Positions 46,184 to 54,946 of a DNA stretch of 64,000 nucleotides are shown piece after piece. Under the pieces are notes generated by a model that was not told where the DNA came from, searched no databases, and saw nothing but the letters and a program-made list of their open reading frames with translations. Each line of letters starts with the position of its first letter. Within the stretch, counting starts at the first letter, position 1. The DNA is from an uncultured Burkholderiales bacterium. GTDB lineage: Bacteria; Pseudomonadota; Gammaproteobacteria; Burkholderiales; Burkholderiaceae_C. The position numbers and the translations under genes were made by a program. The stretch is from NCBI GenBank assembly GCA_903880855.1, contig CAIRQX010000122.1, forward strand, positions 1-64,000. Reading direction: 5' to 3'.

Positions 46184-48088
46184 ATGTCTGAAGAAAACTC
46201 GCCAGAACCTGCTCCGTTAGAAGAAGTCGCCAATCGCCATAGTGCTGAATTGTTGGCACAGGTCGCTGCGCTCCCTGGTTTGCCTGGTGTCTACCGTTAT
46301 TTCGACGAGAACGAGCAGGTGCTTTATGTGGGCAAAGCTATCAGCTTGAAAAAGCGTGTGGCAAGTTATTTCCAAAAAGAAAAATCTGGAACCCGCATAG
46401 GACATATGGTGAGCAAAATCGTGCGGATGGAAACCACGGTGGTGCGTTCGGAAGCCGAGGCTTTGTTGCTGGAACACAACCTGATCAAGTCGCTCAAACC
46501 CCGATACAACATTTTGTTTCGAGACGACAAGAGCTACCCTTATTTAAAAATCACACGCGCTACAGATACCTCTAAAAACAAAGCCAGCAATGTGTCAAGG
46601 GTGGTCTATTACCGCGGAGCGGTAGATAAACGGCATGAATATTTTGGTCCCTACCCCAGTGTGTGGGCAGTGCGCGAAGCCATTCAGTTATTGCAGAAAG
46701 TTTTTCGCTTGCGTACCTGTGAAGATACCGTGTATCACAACCGTACACGTCCGTGTTTGCTGTATCAAATCAAGCGATGCTCAGCGCCATGTGTAGGCCA
46801 TATCTCTTTAGAGGCCTATCAAAGCGATGTCGATAGCGCCATGCGACTCTTGCGCGGTCAAACCCAAGAAGTGATGCAGTCCATTGAGGCGCGCATGATG
46901 GCGCATGCAGATAAGTTGGAGTTTGAGCAGGCAGCAGAGTTGCGTAACCAAATGGGTGCTTTGTCCAAAGTTTTGCATCAGCAAGCCGTGGATACGGTGG
47001 GTGACCAAGATGTCGATATCTTGGCCGTCAAAGTGCAAGGAGGGCGTGCTTGCGTGAACTTGGCGATGGTGCGAGGCGGTCGCCACCTAGGTGATCGGGC
47101 TTACTTTCCTGTGCATGTGGACGATGCAGAACCGACTGAAGTTTTAGAGGCTTTTTTGAGCCAGCACTATATTGAAATACCTGTTCCGCCCACGCTAGTC
47201 ACCAGCCATGCAGTGGATAAGCAGTTAATACAAACCTTGGTTGAACAAACTGGGGTCAAGATCAACGCTGTCCATAACCCCCGCGAACAGCGCAAGGTGT
47301 GGTTGGAAATGGCGCAACAAAATGCCGATATCCAACTTGCTCGGTTGTTAGCTGAAGAAGGTTCGCAACAAGCGCGAACGCGCTCTTTGGTCGATTCCTT
47401 AGATTTAGACGTCGACAACCTGGATGTGTTTCGGATGGAATGTTTCGACATTTCGCATACAGCAGGTGAGTCGACCCAAGCCTCTTGCGTGGTGTTCCAC
47501 CACCACAAAATGCAAAGCAGCGAATACCGCCGCTACAACATCGACGGCATCACGCCAGGTGATGACTATGCCGCCATGCGCCAAGTGCTAGAGCGCCGTT
47601 ACAGCAAACTCGCTGAAGCGGTGCGCGCAGGAGAAGGTAAGTTACCCGACCTGGTTTTGATTGACGGAGGCAAAGGCCAAGTCTCGATGGCACGCGAAGT
47701 GTTTGAAGCTCTTGGGCTAGATGTCTCGCGGATTGTGGGCGTAGAAAAAGGCGAAGGCCGTAAGGTGGGACTAGAGGAGTTAGTCTTTGCTGATGGCCGT
47801 GAAAAAGTCTATCTAGGCCGCGATTCAGCAGCATTGATGTTGATTGCACAGATACGAGACGAGGCGCATCGCTTTGCGATTACCGGCATGCGCGCGGCGC
47901 GGGCCAAGGTGCGTGTTGGAGGTAGCACCCTAGAAGAGATTGCTGGCATAGGACCTAAGAAGCGCGCCAAGTTGTTGCAACGTTTTGGCGGTGCGCGCGG
48001 AGTAGCGCAAGCAAGTGTGCAAGACCTCTGCAGCGTGGAAGGTATTTCTTTAGAACTTGCGCAAACTATTTATCAGGCTTTACGTTAA
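46184..48088 (+). CDS. uvrC: Excinuclease ABC subunit C
   Basis: A 634-residue nucleotide-excision repair nuclease. The GIY-YIG domain for the 3' cut is at residues 30-110 (GVYRYF...VLYVGKA), the UVR domain that meets UvrB is near 215-250, the RNase H-like domain for the 5' cut has [10 protein letters not shown] and LIDGGKGQ, and two helix-hairpin-helix motifs ([13 protein letters not shown]) end the chain. ATG 46184 is chosen because the upstream frame overlaps earP. Confidence 0.96.
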   Translation: MSEENSPEPAPLEEVANRHSAELLAQVAALPGLPGVYRYFDENEQVLYVGKAISLKKRVASYFQKEKSGTRIGHMVSKIVRMETTVVRSEAEALLLEHNLIKSLKPRYNILFRDDKSYPYLKITRATDTSKNKASNVSRVVYYRGAVDKRHEYFGPYPSVWAVREAIQLLQKVFRLRTCEDTVYHNRTRPCLLYQIKRCSAPCVGHISLEAYQSDVDSAMRLLRGQTQEVMQSIEARMMAHADKLEFEQAAELRNQMGALSKVLHQQAVDTVGDQDVDILAVKVQGGRACVNLAMVRGGRHLGDRAYFPVHVDDAEPTEVLEAFLSQHYIEIPVPPTLVTSHAVDKQLIQTLVEQTGVKINAVHNPREQRKVWLEMAQQNADIQLARLLAEEGSQQARTRSLVDSLDLDVDNLDVFRMECFDISHTAGESTQASCVVFHHHKMQSSEYRRYNIDGITPGDDYAAMRQVLERRYSKLAEAVRAGEGKLPDLVLIDGGKGQVSMAREVFEALGLDVSRIVGVEKGEGRKVGLEELVFADGREKVYLGRDSAALMLIAQIRDEAHRFAITGMRAARAKVRVGGSTLEEIAGIGPKKRAKLLQRFGGARGVAQASVQDLCSVEGISLELAQTIYQALR

Positions 48089-48155
48089 GTATCTAGCTGA
48101 TTAAAAACTGTAAGCCTACAAAATTTGTAATGGCTAGCTTATAAATTGGTGCTTT

Positions 48156-48869
48156 TTAGGGTTTAACGATTTCTAGCAAGCGATCTAGCCCGCCTTCTTG
48201 GATAGACACCATGGCTTGTTCGCGTACTTTGGGCTTGGCGTGGTAAGCCACAGAGAGTCCTGCAACGCCCATCATTAACAAGTCATTTGCGCCGTCTCCC
48301 ATGGCGATGCTTTGTTTAGGCGAGATGCCCATATCAGCACAAGTTTCAAGAAGTTTTTTACGCTTCTCTGCACCATCGCAAATATCACCCCAAGGCTGAT
48401 CAACTAACTGACCTGTGAGGTGTCCATCTGCAATTTCAAGAACATTGCTGCTGGTGAAGTCAATGTTGAGCATGTGCCCTACACGGTCCGCAAAAAAAGT
48501 AAAACCTCCGCTGACTAGTAATACTTTCATGCCATGTTGCTTACATGTGTCTACCAATTCTTTAGCACCAGGGTTCAGCCGCAAGCGCTTGGTAAAGACA
48601 TCATCTAAAGCTTCTTGGGGCACGCCTTTCAGCAAGGCCACGCGTTTGCGCAAACTGTCTTTGAAATCCGTGATTTCGCCCCGCATGGCGGCTTCAGTAA
48701 TGGCGCTGACTTCAGCTTTACGTCCAGCCGCGTCGGCTATTTCATCAATGCATTCGATGTTGATCAGGGTCGAATCCATATCAAACGCGATGAGCTTGAA
48801 GTCATTCAATGCAAGCGGCGGTTCGATGCCTTGAATAAAAAGTCCTGGAGCAAATTCTTGTTGTGCCAT
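48156..48869 (-). CDS. serB: Phosphoserine phosphatase
   Basis: A 237-residue HAD-family phosphatase, last step of serine synthesis. Motif I is FDMDSTLINIECIDEIA with the Asp nucleophile, motif II VSGGFTFFADRVG, and motif III GDGANDLLMMGVAG. There is no ACT domain N-terminal to the catalytic part, as in shorter SerB proteins. It lies 34 bases downstream of mfd on the same strand and may be transcribed with it. Confidence 0.93.
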   Translation of the reverse strand: MAQQEFAPGLFIQGIEPPLALNDFKLIAFDMDSTLINIECIDEIADAAGRKAEVSAITEAAMRGEITDFKDSLRKRVALLKGVPQEALDDVFTKRLRLNPGAKELVDTCKQHGMKVLLVSGGFTFFADRVGHMLNIDFTSSNVLEIADGHLTGQLVDQPWGDICDGAEKRKKLLETCADMGISPKQSIAMGDGANDLLMMGVAGLSVAYHAKPKVREQAMVSIQEGGLDRLLEIVKP

Positions 48870-48903
48870 GCAATTTTTAAAAGTAACGCTTGCGCGAGAT
48901 TAT

Positions 48904-51900
48904 CTAGGTCACTGAAGCAGTGGGTGCTGGTTTAGATGGGGCGATTGGAGTTCCCAAAGCCCGCAAAATATCTTGCACCATCTTGGCTCTGGCCATGGGT
49001 TCTGGAAGTTCACGCTCGATACGAAGCCTGTCATTGCCAGCCAACTTGATGTGTTTGTTTTTTTGTACCAACTCGATGATGCGCATGGCGTCAAACGGTG
49101 GATTGGGTTTGAAACTGATGATCGTCACATGCGGTGTCGCATCTACCTTGGTCACGCCATAGTCACGGGCTTTCACACGTAAACGATGAACATCAATCAA
49201 GGTTTGGGCTTGAGTTGGCAATTTGCCAAAACGGTCCACCAATTCTTCTAGCAAGCCATCAATCTGGTCAGATGTTTTGGCAATCGCTAACTTCTTATAG
49301 AAAGACAGTCTCAAATGCACGTCGCCGCAGTAGTCGTTGGGTAGTAGAGCTGGTGCATGTAAATTCACCTCTGTAGTTGCACTGAGTGGGCTTAGCAGAT
49401 CGGGCTCTTCACCATTCTTCAAGGCGCGAACCGCTTCGCTCAACATCTCGTTGTAGAGTTGAAAACCAACCTCCAGCATATTGCCGCTTTGGCTCTCGCC
49501 CAAAACTTCGCCTGCACCTCGAATCTCAAGGTCGTGCATGGCCAAGTAAAAACCAGATCCCAGTTCCTCCATTTGTTGAATAGCATCTAGTCTTTGCGTG
49601 GCTTGTTTGGTGAGCGATTCAATGTCAGGCACCATCAAATATGCATAGGCTTGGTGGTGACTGCGTCCCACACGACCACGCAATTGGTGTAGTTGAGCCA
49701 AGCCAAATTTATCAGCGCGGCTCATGATGATGGTGTTGGCAGTTGGCACGTCAATGCCAGTCTCAATGATGGTCGAGCAAAGCAATACGTTATAGCGCTG
49801 CGTTACGAAGTCACGCATCACACGTTCGAGTTCGCGCTCTGGCATTTGCCCGTGGGCAATAGCAATGCGGGCTTCGGGTAAGAGTTCTTCTAAGCGCGCA
49901 CGACGGTTCTCGATGGTGTCGACTTCGTTGTGTAAAAAATAACACTGACCACCGCGTTTGAGTTCGCGCAACACTGCTTCACGTATGACGCCGTTGCCTT
50001 CGGTACGTACAAAAGTTTTGATGGCTAAGCGTCTTTGCGGTGCGGTTGCGATGACGCTGAGGTCGCGCAAGCCTTCCAGTGCCATGCCTAGAGTACGTGG
50101 AATGGGGGTCGCTGTGAGTGTCAGTACATCGACTTCCGCGCGAATGGCTTTCATCGTCTCTTTATGGCGGACACCAAATCGATGCTCTTCGTCGATGATC
50201 AAAAGCCCTAAGTCTTTGAACTTGACACTCTCGCTCAGAAGTTTGTGCGTGCCTATGACGATATCGATTTGCCCATCAGCCAGTCCTTTGGCTGCCAAAG
50301 TAATTTCTTTGGCAGAGCGAAAACGACTCATCTCTGCAATTTTGATAGGCCACTTGCTGAAACGGTCGTTCAGTGTTTGAAAATGTTGTTCTGCAAGCAA
50401 AGTAGTTGGCGCCAAAAAAGCCACTTGTTTGCCGCCAGTGACCGCCACAAAAGCTGCGCGCAGCGCCACTTCGGTTTTGCCAAAACCCACGTCTCCGCAA
50501 ACCAATCGGTCCATAGGCCGTGGACTAATCATGTCTTGGATCACAGCGTGAATCGCGGCGCGTTGGTCTGCAGTTTCGTCAAACCCAAAATCGTTGGCGA
50601 AGGTTTCGTAGTCTTGCGGTGAGTAGCGAAAAGGGTGTCCAACCCTCGCTGCACGTCTTGCGTAAATATTGAGTAGTTCGGCTGCGGCATCACGCACTTG
50701 CTCCGCCGCACGACGTTTGGCTTTATCCCATTGGGCCGAGCCCAGTTTGTGCAAAGGAGCTTCGTCGGCGCTCACGCCTGTGTAGCGACCAATCAAATGC
50801 AATTGACTGACGGGCACATACAACACGGCTTGGTCGGCGTATTCCAGATGCAAGAACTCTTGTAAAACGGGAAGACCTTCGTCCGTTTTTTTACCCAAAT
50901 CCATATTGATCAAGCCACGGTAGCGGCCGATGCCATGGGCGTTGTGGACGACGGGGTCGCCGACATTGAGTTCTGATAAATCTTTGATCAGGGCTTCAAC
51001 ATCGCTAACCTGTTCTTGTTTTTTTCTTCTGCGCGCAGCCGGTGCGATAGCGAACAGTTCTGTTTCAGTGATGAAGTCGATGCCGGTTTCTAGCCAACTA
51101 AATCCCACCTGGAGATGGGAAGTAGCGATACCAATTTTTTCTTGGGATTTTTCGAAGTCGTGAAGGGATTCAAAGACTACAGGGCTGAGTTCGCTGGCTC
51201 TCAAGAAATCTAAAAGGCTTTCGCGACGCCCATCGCTTTCCGCCAAGATGAGCAAGCGGTGGGCGGTGTTTTTGGCGTACAGCTCTAGCCGCTCCAGCGG
51301 GTCAGTAGCGCCCCGCATCACCATCAAATCTGGCAAGGATTGTGCGAAGGTGTTTTCGCTACTGGCGGCATTGTATGGACGCAGAGCTAGTTGCGCGTGT
51401 TGGTTAGCCGTTGCAAAAAACTGTTCTGCGCTTAAAAACAAACTGGCCGGAGATAGCGCAGGTCTTTCGGGGTCGCCTTGAACTAATCGGTAGCGCTCTT
51501 GCGTGTCTTGCCAAAAGCGTTGAAAAACGGGTTCTAGTTCACCATGCAGTACCACGATGGCTGACGGACTGAGATAGTTGAAGACGGTGGCGGTTTCTTC
51601 AAAGAACAAGGGCAAGTAATACTCAATACCTGCAGTCGCAACGCCATTTCCAATGTCTTTGTAAATTCGGCTTTTGGTTGGGTCGCCTTCTAATAATTCA
51701 CGCCAGCGCTTGCGAAAGAGCCCACGCGCATCTTGGTCCATGGGGAACTCGCGCCCAGGAAGCAGTCGCACTTCAGGCACGGGGTACAAACTACGCTGAC
51801 TGTCCGGGTCAAAGGTGCGAATTGAATCGATTTCGTTGTCGAATAAATCGACGCGGTAGGGAACCAAAGAACCCATAGGGAATAAATCGATCAAACCACC

Positions 51901-52392
51901 GCGCACCGCATATTCACCAGGGCTTACAACTTGCGTGACATGGCTGTAGCCAGCCAAACTCAGTTGTTCTTTGAATTTCGCTTCATTGAGAGATTGCTTG
52001 ACCTTGAATTCAAATGTGTAGCCTGCCAAGAAAGACGGCGGCGCAAGTCGGTAAAGCGCAGTGGTTGCAGGAATCAAAATGACATCTGCATCGCCCTGCG
52101 AAATTCGCCACAGAGTCGCTAAGCGTTCGCTGATCAAATCTTGGTGTGGTGAAAAACTGTCGTAAGGCAGAGTTTCCCAATCAGGGAAGAGCACACAACG
52201 CACTTCTGGTGCGAAGAAGGATATTTCGTCTTGCAGACGGTGTGCATCCGCAGCATCGGCAGTGACGATGGCGACTTGGGTCTTTTTGGATTTTTCTTGT
52301 ATGCCCAATTTAGCAAGCCATAGCGCATCGGCTGAGCCAACAGGGCGATCAATGGCAAATCGTTTGCCGGTACTCAATGAAGGCAGGTGCAT
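48904..52392 (-). CDS. mfd: Transcription-repair coupling factor
   Basis: A 1162-residue ATP-dependent translocase that removes stalled RNA polymerase and recruits UvrA. Order of domains: UvrB-homology module (1-350), RNA-polymerase-interacting CarD-like domain (VGDPVVHNAHGIGRYRG, about 490), helicase lobes with Walker A GDVGFGKTE and the DEEH box IIDEEHRFGV, the TRG motif region and the C-terminal UvrA-binding domain. The start MHLPSLSTGK at 52392 leaves only 23 bases to divergent ispD, so the promoters of the two genes must overlap or lie in each other's coding region. Confidence 0.96.
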   Translation of the reverse strand: MHLPSLSTGKRFAIDRPVGSADALWLAKLGIQEKSKKTQVAIVTADAADAHRLQDEISFFAPEVRCVLFPDWETLPYDSFSPHQDLISERLATLWRISQGDADVILIPATTALYRLAPPSFLAGYTFEFKVKQSLNEAKFKEQLSLAGYSHVTQVVSPGEYAVRGGLIDLFPMGSLVPYRVDLFDNEIDSIRTFDPDSQRSLYPVPEVRLLPGREFPMDQDARGLFRKRWRELLEGDPTKSRIYKDIGNGVATAGIEYYLPLFFEETATVFNYLSPSAIVVLHGELEPVFQRFWQDTQERYRLVQGDPERPALSPASLFLSAEQFFATANQHAQLALRPYNAASSENTFAQSLPDLMVMRGATDPLERLELYAKNTAHRLLILAESDGRRESLLDFLRASELSPVVFESLHDFEKSQEKIGIATSHLQVGFSWLETGIDFITETELFAIAPAARRRKKQEQVSDVEALIKDLSELNVGDPVVHNAHGIGRYRGLINMDLGKKTDEGLPVLQEFLHLEYADQAVLYVPVSQLHLIGRYTGVSADEAPLHKLGSAQWDKAKRRAAEQVRDAAAELLNIYARRAARVGHPFRYSPQDYETFANDFGFDETADQRAAIHAVIQDMISPRPMDRLVCGDVGFGKTEVALRAAFVAVTGGKQVAFLAPTTLLAEQHFQTLNDRFSKWPIKIAEMSRFRSAKEITLAAKGLADGQIDIVIGTHKLLSESVKFKDLGLLIIDEEHRFGVRHKETMKAIRAEVDVLTLTATPIPRTLGMALEGLRDLSVIATAPQRRLAIKTFVRTEGNGVIREAVLRELKRGGQCYFLHNEVDTIENRRARLEELLPEARIAIAHGQMPERELERVMRDFVTQRYNVLLCSTIIETGIDVPTANTIIMSRADKFGLAQLHQLRGRVGRSHHQAYAYLMVPDIESLTKQATQRLDAIQQMEELGSGFYLAMHDLEIRGAGEVLGESQSGNMLEVGFQLYNEMLSEAVRALKNGEEPDLLSPLSATTEVNLHAPALLPNDYCGDVHLRLSFYKKLAIAKTSDQIDGLLEELVDRFGKLPTQAQTLIDVHRLRVKARDYGVTKVDATPHVTIISFKPNPPFDAMRIIELVQKNKHIKLAGNDRLRIERELPEPMARAKMVQDILRALGTPIAPSKPAPTASVT

Positions 52393-52415
52393 TGGGTTGA
52401 TTCTAGAATGACACC

Positions 52416-53147
52416 ATGTCTCACCCCTCAGCAACAACGCATCAGATGTATGCATTGATTCCTTGCGCGGGTAGTGGCGCGCGTGCTGGCTCCACGGAGC
52501 CTAAGCAATATCGCGACATTGCTGGACTTCCTATGGTGATCCATACCTTGCGCGCGTTCAATGCTGTGGTGAGAATCAGGCAAGGTTTAGTTGTTGTAGC
52601 CCCCGATGACATCGTTATGACTGGTTTAATTCAAAAACATGGCCTTTATAACTTTCAAGTCGCAGGAGTTGGTGGTGCACAACGTTCAGACAGTGTGTTG
52701 GCCGGCCTCAATGCCTTGATGGTGCACGGAGCCAAATCGGACGACTGGGTGTTAGTGCATGACGCTGCACGCTGTTTAATCACACCGCAACAAATTGATG
52801 GTTTGATAGATGCTGTTACCTCAGACCCCGTTGGCGGACTTTTGGCGCAACCGTTGGCTGATACCCTGAAGTCCGCAGATCACAATCGTGTGGTCGCCAC
52901 AGTGACCCGCGTTGATAAATGGTTAGCCCAAACACCACAAATGTTTCGGATCGGACCACTGAAACTCGCAATTGAGCAAGCGGGGTCAACTGTTACCGAC
53001 GAATCGTCTGCTATGGAGTCTATGGGGTTGCATCCTTTGTTGGTGGCTTGCGATAGCCATAATTTCAAAGTGACCTATCCACAAGACTTTGCGCTGGCAG
53101 AAGCTATTTTTCATATGAGAAACAACCATTTGCATGGAACACGCTAA
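52416..53147 (+). CDS. ispD: 2-C-methyl-D-erythritol 4-phosphate cytidylyltransferase
   Basis: A 243-residue enzyme of the MEP isoprenoid pathway that couples methylerythritol phosphate to CTP. The nucleotide loop reads [17 protein letters not shown] and VHDAARCL and DESSAME follow in order. ATG 52416 adds 10 residues before the core; ATG 52446 is an equally good family start, and neither has a strong ribosome-binding site. It overlaps ispF by 14 bases, the usual pairing. Confidence 0.94.
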   Translation: MSHPSATTHQMYALIPCAGSGARAGSTEPKQYRDIAGLPMVIHTLRAFNAVVRIRQGLVVVAPDDIVMTGLIQKHGLYNFQVAGVGGAQRSDSVLAGLNALMVHGAKSDDWVLVHDAARCLITPQQIDGLIDAVTSDPVGGLLAQPLADTLKSADHNRVVATVTRVDKWLAQTPQMFRIGPLKLAIEQAGSTVTDESSAMESMGLHPLLVACDSHNFKVTYPQDFALAEAIFHMRNNHLHGTR

Positions 53148-53616
53148 ATTTCGTATTGGTGAGGGTTGGGATACGCATGCGCTGGTGACAGGGCGTCCAC
53201 TTGTTATTGGAGGCGTGCATATTCCCCATACACACGGTTTATTAGGACATTCAGATGCAGATGTATTGCTGCACGCGATTACAGATGCTTTGCTTGGCGC
53301 TGCTGCGTTAGGTGATATCGGTAGGCACTTTCCTGATACCGATGCGCAATTTAAGGGCGCTGACTCTTGGCTTCTTTTACAAAAAGTGGGTCAATTGTTA
53401 ACAGCTAATGGCTATCAAGTGGGCAATATTGATGCAACTGTGATTGCGCAAGCTCCCAAGTTAGCTAGTTTTATTCCTGCCATGTGCGAGCGGATCGCCC
53501 AAGCCTTAAACATTAGCCTCATACAGGTCAACGTAAAAGCCAAAACCGCTGAAAAAATGGGCCCAGTCGGAAAGGGCCTAAGCATGGAGGCGAGAGCCGT
53601 TGTGTTGATTTATTGA
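53134..53616 (+). CDS. ispF: 2-C-methyl-D-erythritol 2,4-cyclodiphosphate synthase
   Basis: A 160-residue trimeric zinc enzyme, the step after IspE in the MEP pathway. GEGWDTHAL carries the Asp-x-His metal ligands, [22 protein letters not shown] the third histidine, and [14 protein letters not shown] the CDP-binding end. Start overlaps the end of ispD. The 3' end overlaps the convergent HTH gene by 7 bases. Confidence 0.95.
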   Translation: MEHAKFRIGEGWDTHALVTGRPLVIGGVHIPHTHGLLGHSDADVLLHAITDALLGAAALGDIGRHFPDTDAQFKGADSWLLLQKVGQLLTANGYQVGNIDATVIAQAPKLASFIPAMCERIAQALNISLIQVNVKAKTAEKMGPVGKGLSMEARAVVLIY

Positions 53617-54020
53617 TTTTTGGGGTGGAGGGCGACTAGGCCGTCCACTATCTCTCGCACGATGCGTTTTTGCTCACACTTGAGCAACAAATATTTAACG
53701 ATGAGTTGCTGGTCAATGAGATTGACTTTGTCTTCAGCAATGTTTTTATCAAGCGACTTAGAGGGCGGTGTGCCAAAAAGCAAACCTTCTGGCGAAATTT
53801 TGAGCCACTTGCACAAGATAAGTAACTTGTCTTGTTTGGGAACAGAAACACCCATTAACCAATTGCGTGCCGCATGGGAAGTGATGCCATCACCCCAGTA
53901 ACGTAAATTGAATTCGTTCGCAACGACGGTGGCGGAGGGGCGAATGCCTGCTTCTTTGAGGGCAGATCGAAGACGTTCTGCGAACTTTGAAGTTTCTTTG
54001 GTGGGAGGGGTGCGTTTCAT
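53610..54020 (-). CDS. Small helix-turn-helix DNA-binding protein, function unknown
   Basis: A 136-residue basic protein. The N-terminal 75 residues look like a Cro/C1-type or phage-repressor-like helix-turn-helix: [13 protein letters not shown], an Ala-rich helix ending [13 protein letters not shown], then [19 protein letters not shown]. The C-terminal part is helical with [19 protein letters not shown]. No enzyme motif is seen. The upstream region is AT-rich and holds inverted and direct repeats (54029-54068), so self-regulation is plausible. Neighbours are housekeeping genes and no other phage genes are present. Confidence 0.7.
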   Translation of the reverse strand: MKRTPPTKETSKFAERLRSALKEAGIRPSATVVANEFNLRYWGDGITSHAARNWLMGVSVPKQDKLLILCKWLKISPEGLLFGTPPSKSLDKNIAEDKVNLIDQQLIVKYLLLKCEQKRIVREIVDGLVALHPKNQ

Positions 54021-54028
54021 TCCGCTAA

Positions 54029-54068
54029 GTTAACATTTGTTTTACCTTTATAGTTAATTATAGGTTAA
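54029..54068. promoter_or_regulatory. AT-rich operator-like repeats upstream of the HTH gene
   Basis: An inverted repeat, ACCT(T)TATA and TATAGGT around GTTAAT, covers 54044-54065, and GTTAA occurs three times (54029, 54053, 54064). It begins only 9-24 bases upstream of the HTH start, a typical position for a self-repressing operator. Confidence 0.3.
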
Positions 54069-54094
54069 AAACTTATTAATTGAGTATTTAATTA

Positions 54095-54877
54095 TTACTG
54101 AGCAGCCCAGCCGCCATCCATATTCCATGCAACGCCACGCACATTGTCAGCAGCCTTGGAGCACATGAACACAGCCAAGGCGCCTAGTTCCTCTGGGGTT
54201 GTAAATTGCATCGACGGTTCTTTCTCGCCTAGCAACATCTTGGTAGCTTGTTCATTAGAAATTTTTAATTCTGATGATTTGGCATCGACTTGTTTTTGAA
54301 CCAAGGGTGTGAGAACCCAACCAGGACAAATGGCATTGCAGGTCACACCGGTGGTGGCATTTTCTAGAGCGGTTACTTTGGTCAACCCGACTAGTCCGTG
54401 TTTGGCGGCTACATAAGCAGACTTTTGGGCTGAAGCCACTAATCCGTGCACAGAGGCCACATTGATGATGCGTCCCCAGTTTTTTTGCCGCATGTGGGGA
54501 ATCGCTAAGCGCGACGTATGAAATGCGCTGGTGAGGTTGATGGCAATGATGGCGTCCCATTTCTCAACTGGGAAGTTTTCTATCGAAGCTACATGCTGAA
54601 TACCAGCGTTATTGACCAAAATATCTACGCCTCCAAATTGTGTTTTGGCAAATTCCATCATGTCTTGGATATCGCTTGCTTTGCTCATATCTGCAGGGTG
54701 GTGTGCAACTTTGACCTTGCAAGCCTCAATTGCTGCTTTGGGGCCTGCAACATCACCAAACCCATTCATCACGATATTGGCACCTTCTTTGGCAAGCGCA
54801 ATCGCGATGCCTAGTCCAATGCCGCTGGTGGAACCAGTGACCAATGCTGTTTTACCTGCAAGCTGTAATTGAGACAT
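54095..54877 (-). CDS. bdhA: 3-hydroxybutyrate dehydrogenase
   Basis: A 260-residue SDR that interconverts D-3-hydroxybutyrate and acetoacetate with NAD, part of PHB turnover. Motifs: TGSTSGIGLGIA, NNAG, NVASVHGLVASAQKSAYVAAKHG (Ser-Tyr-Lys), and the family-specific CPGWVLTPLVQKQVD region that shapes the hydroxybutyrate pocket. The ribosome-binding site is AAAGGGG. The phasin gene elsewhere in the window fits this role. Confidence 0.92.
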   Translation of the reverse strand: MSQLQLAGKTALVTGSTSGIGLGIAIALAKEGANIVMNGFGDVAGPKAAIEACKVKVAHHPADMSKASDIQDMMEFAKTQFGGVDILVNNAGIQHVASIENFPVEKWDAIIAINLTSAFHTSRLAIPHMRQKNWGRIINVASVHGLVASAQKSAYVAAKHGLVGLTKVTALENATTGVTCNAICPGWVLTPLVQKQVDAKSSELKISNEQATKMLLGEKEPSMQFTTPEELGALAVFMCSKAADNVRGVAWNMDGGWAAQ

Positions 54878-54890
54878 TTTTAAACCCCTT

Positions 54891-54920
54891 TTGAAAATAA
54901 TAAAAAACTTGTGACATTAT
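54891..54920 (+). promoter_or_regulatory. Candidate promoter of relA
   Basis: TTGAAA (54891-54896) and CATTAT (54915-54920) are separated by 18 bases, 27 bases before the relA start. It is the best sigma-70-like pair in the 69-base gap between bdhA and relA. Confidence 0.35.
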
Positions 54921-54946
54921 GAGGTTTTGAAATTTAAACACTTGCA

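Noticed and set aside
48089-48155. Terminator hairpin between uvrC and serB
   Set aside because: Only weak, interrupted pairing around TAAGCC/GGCT could be found and no T-run follows.
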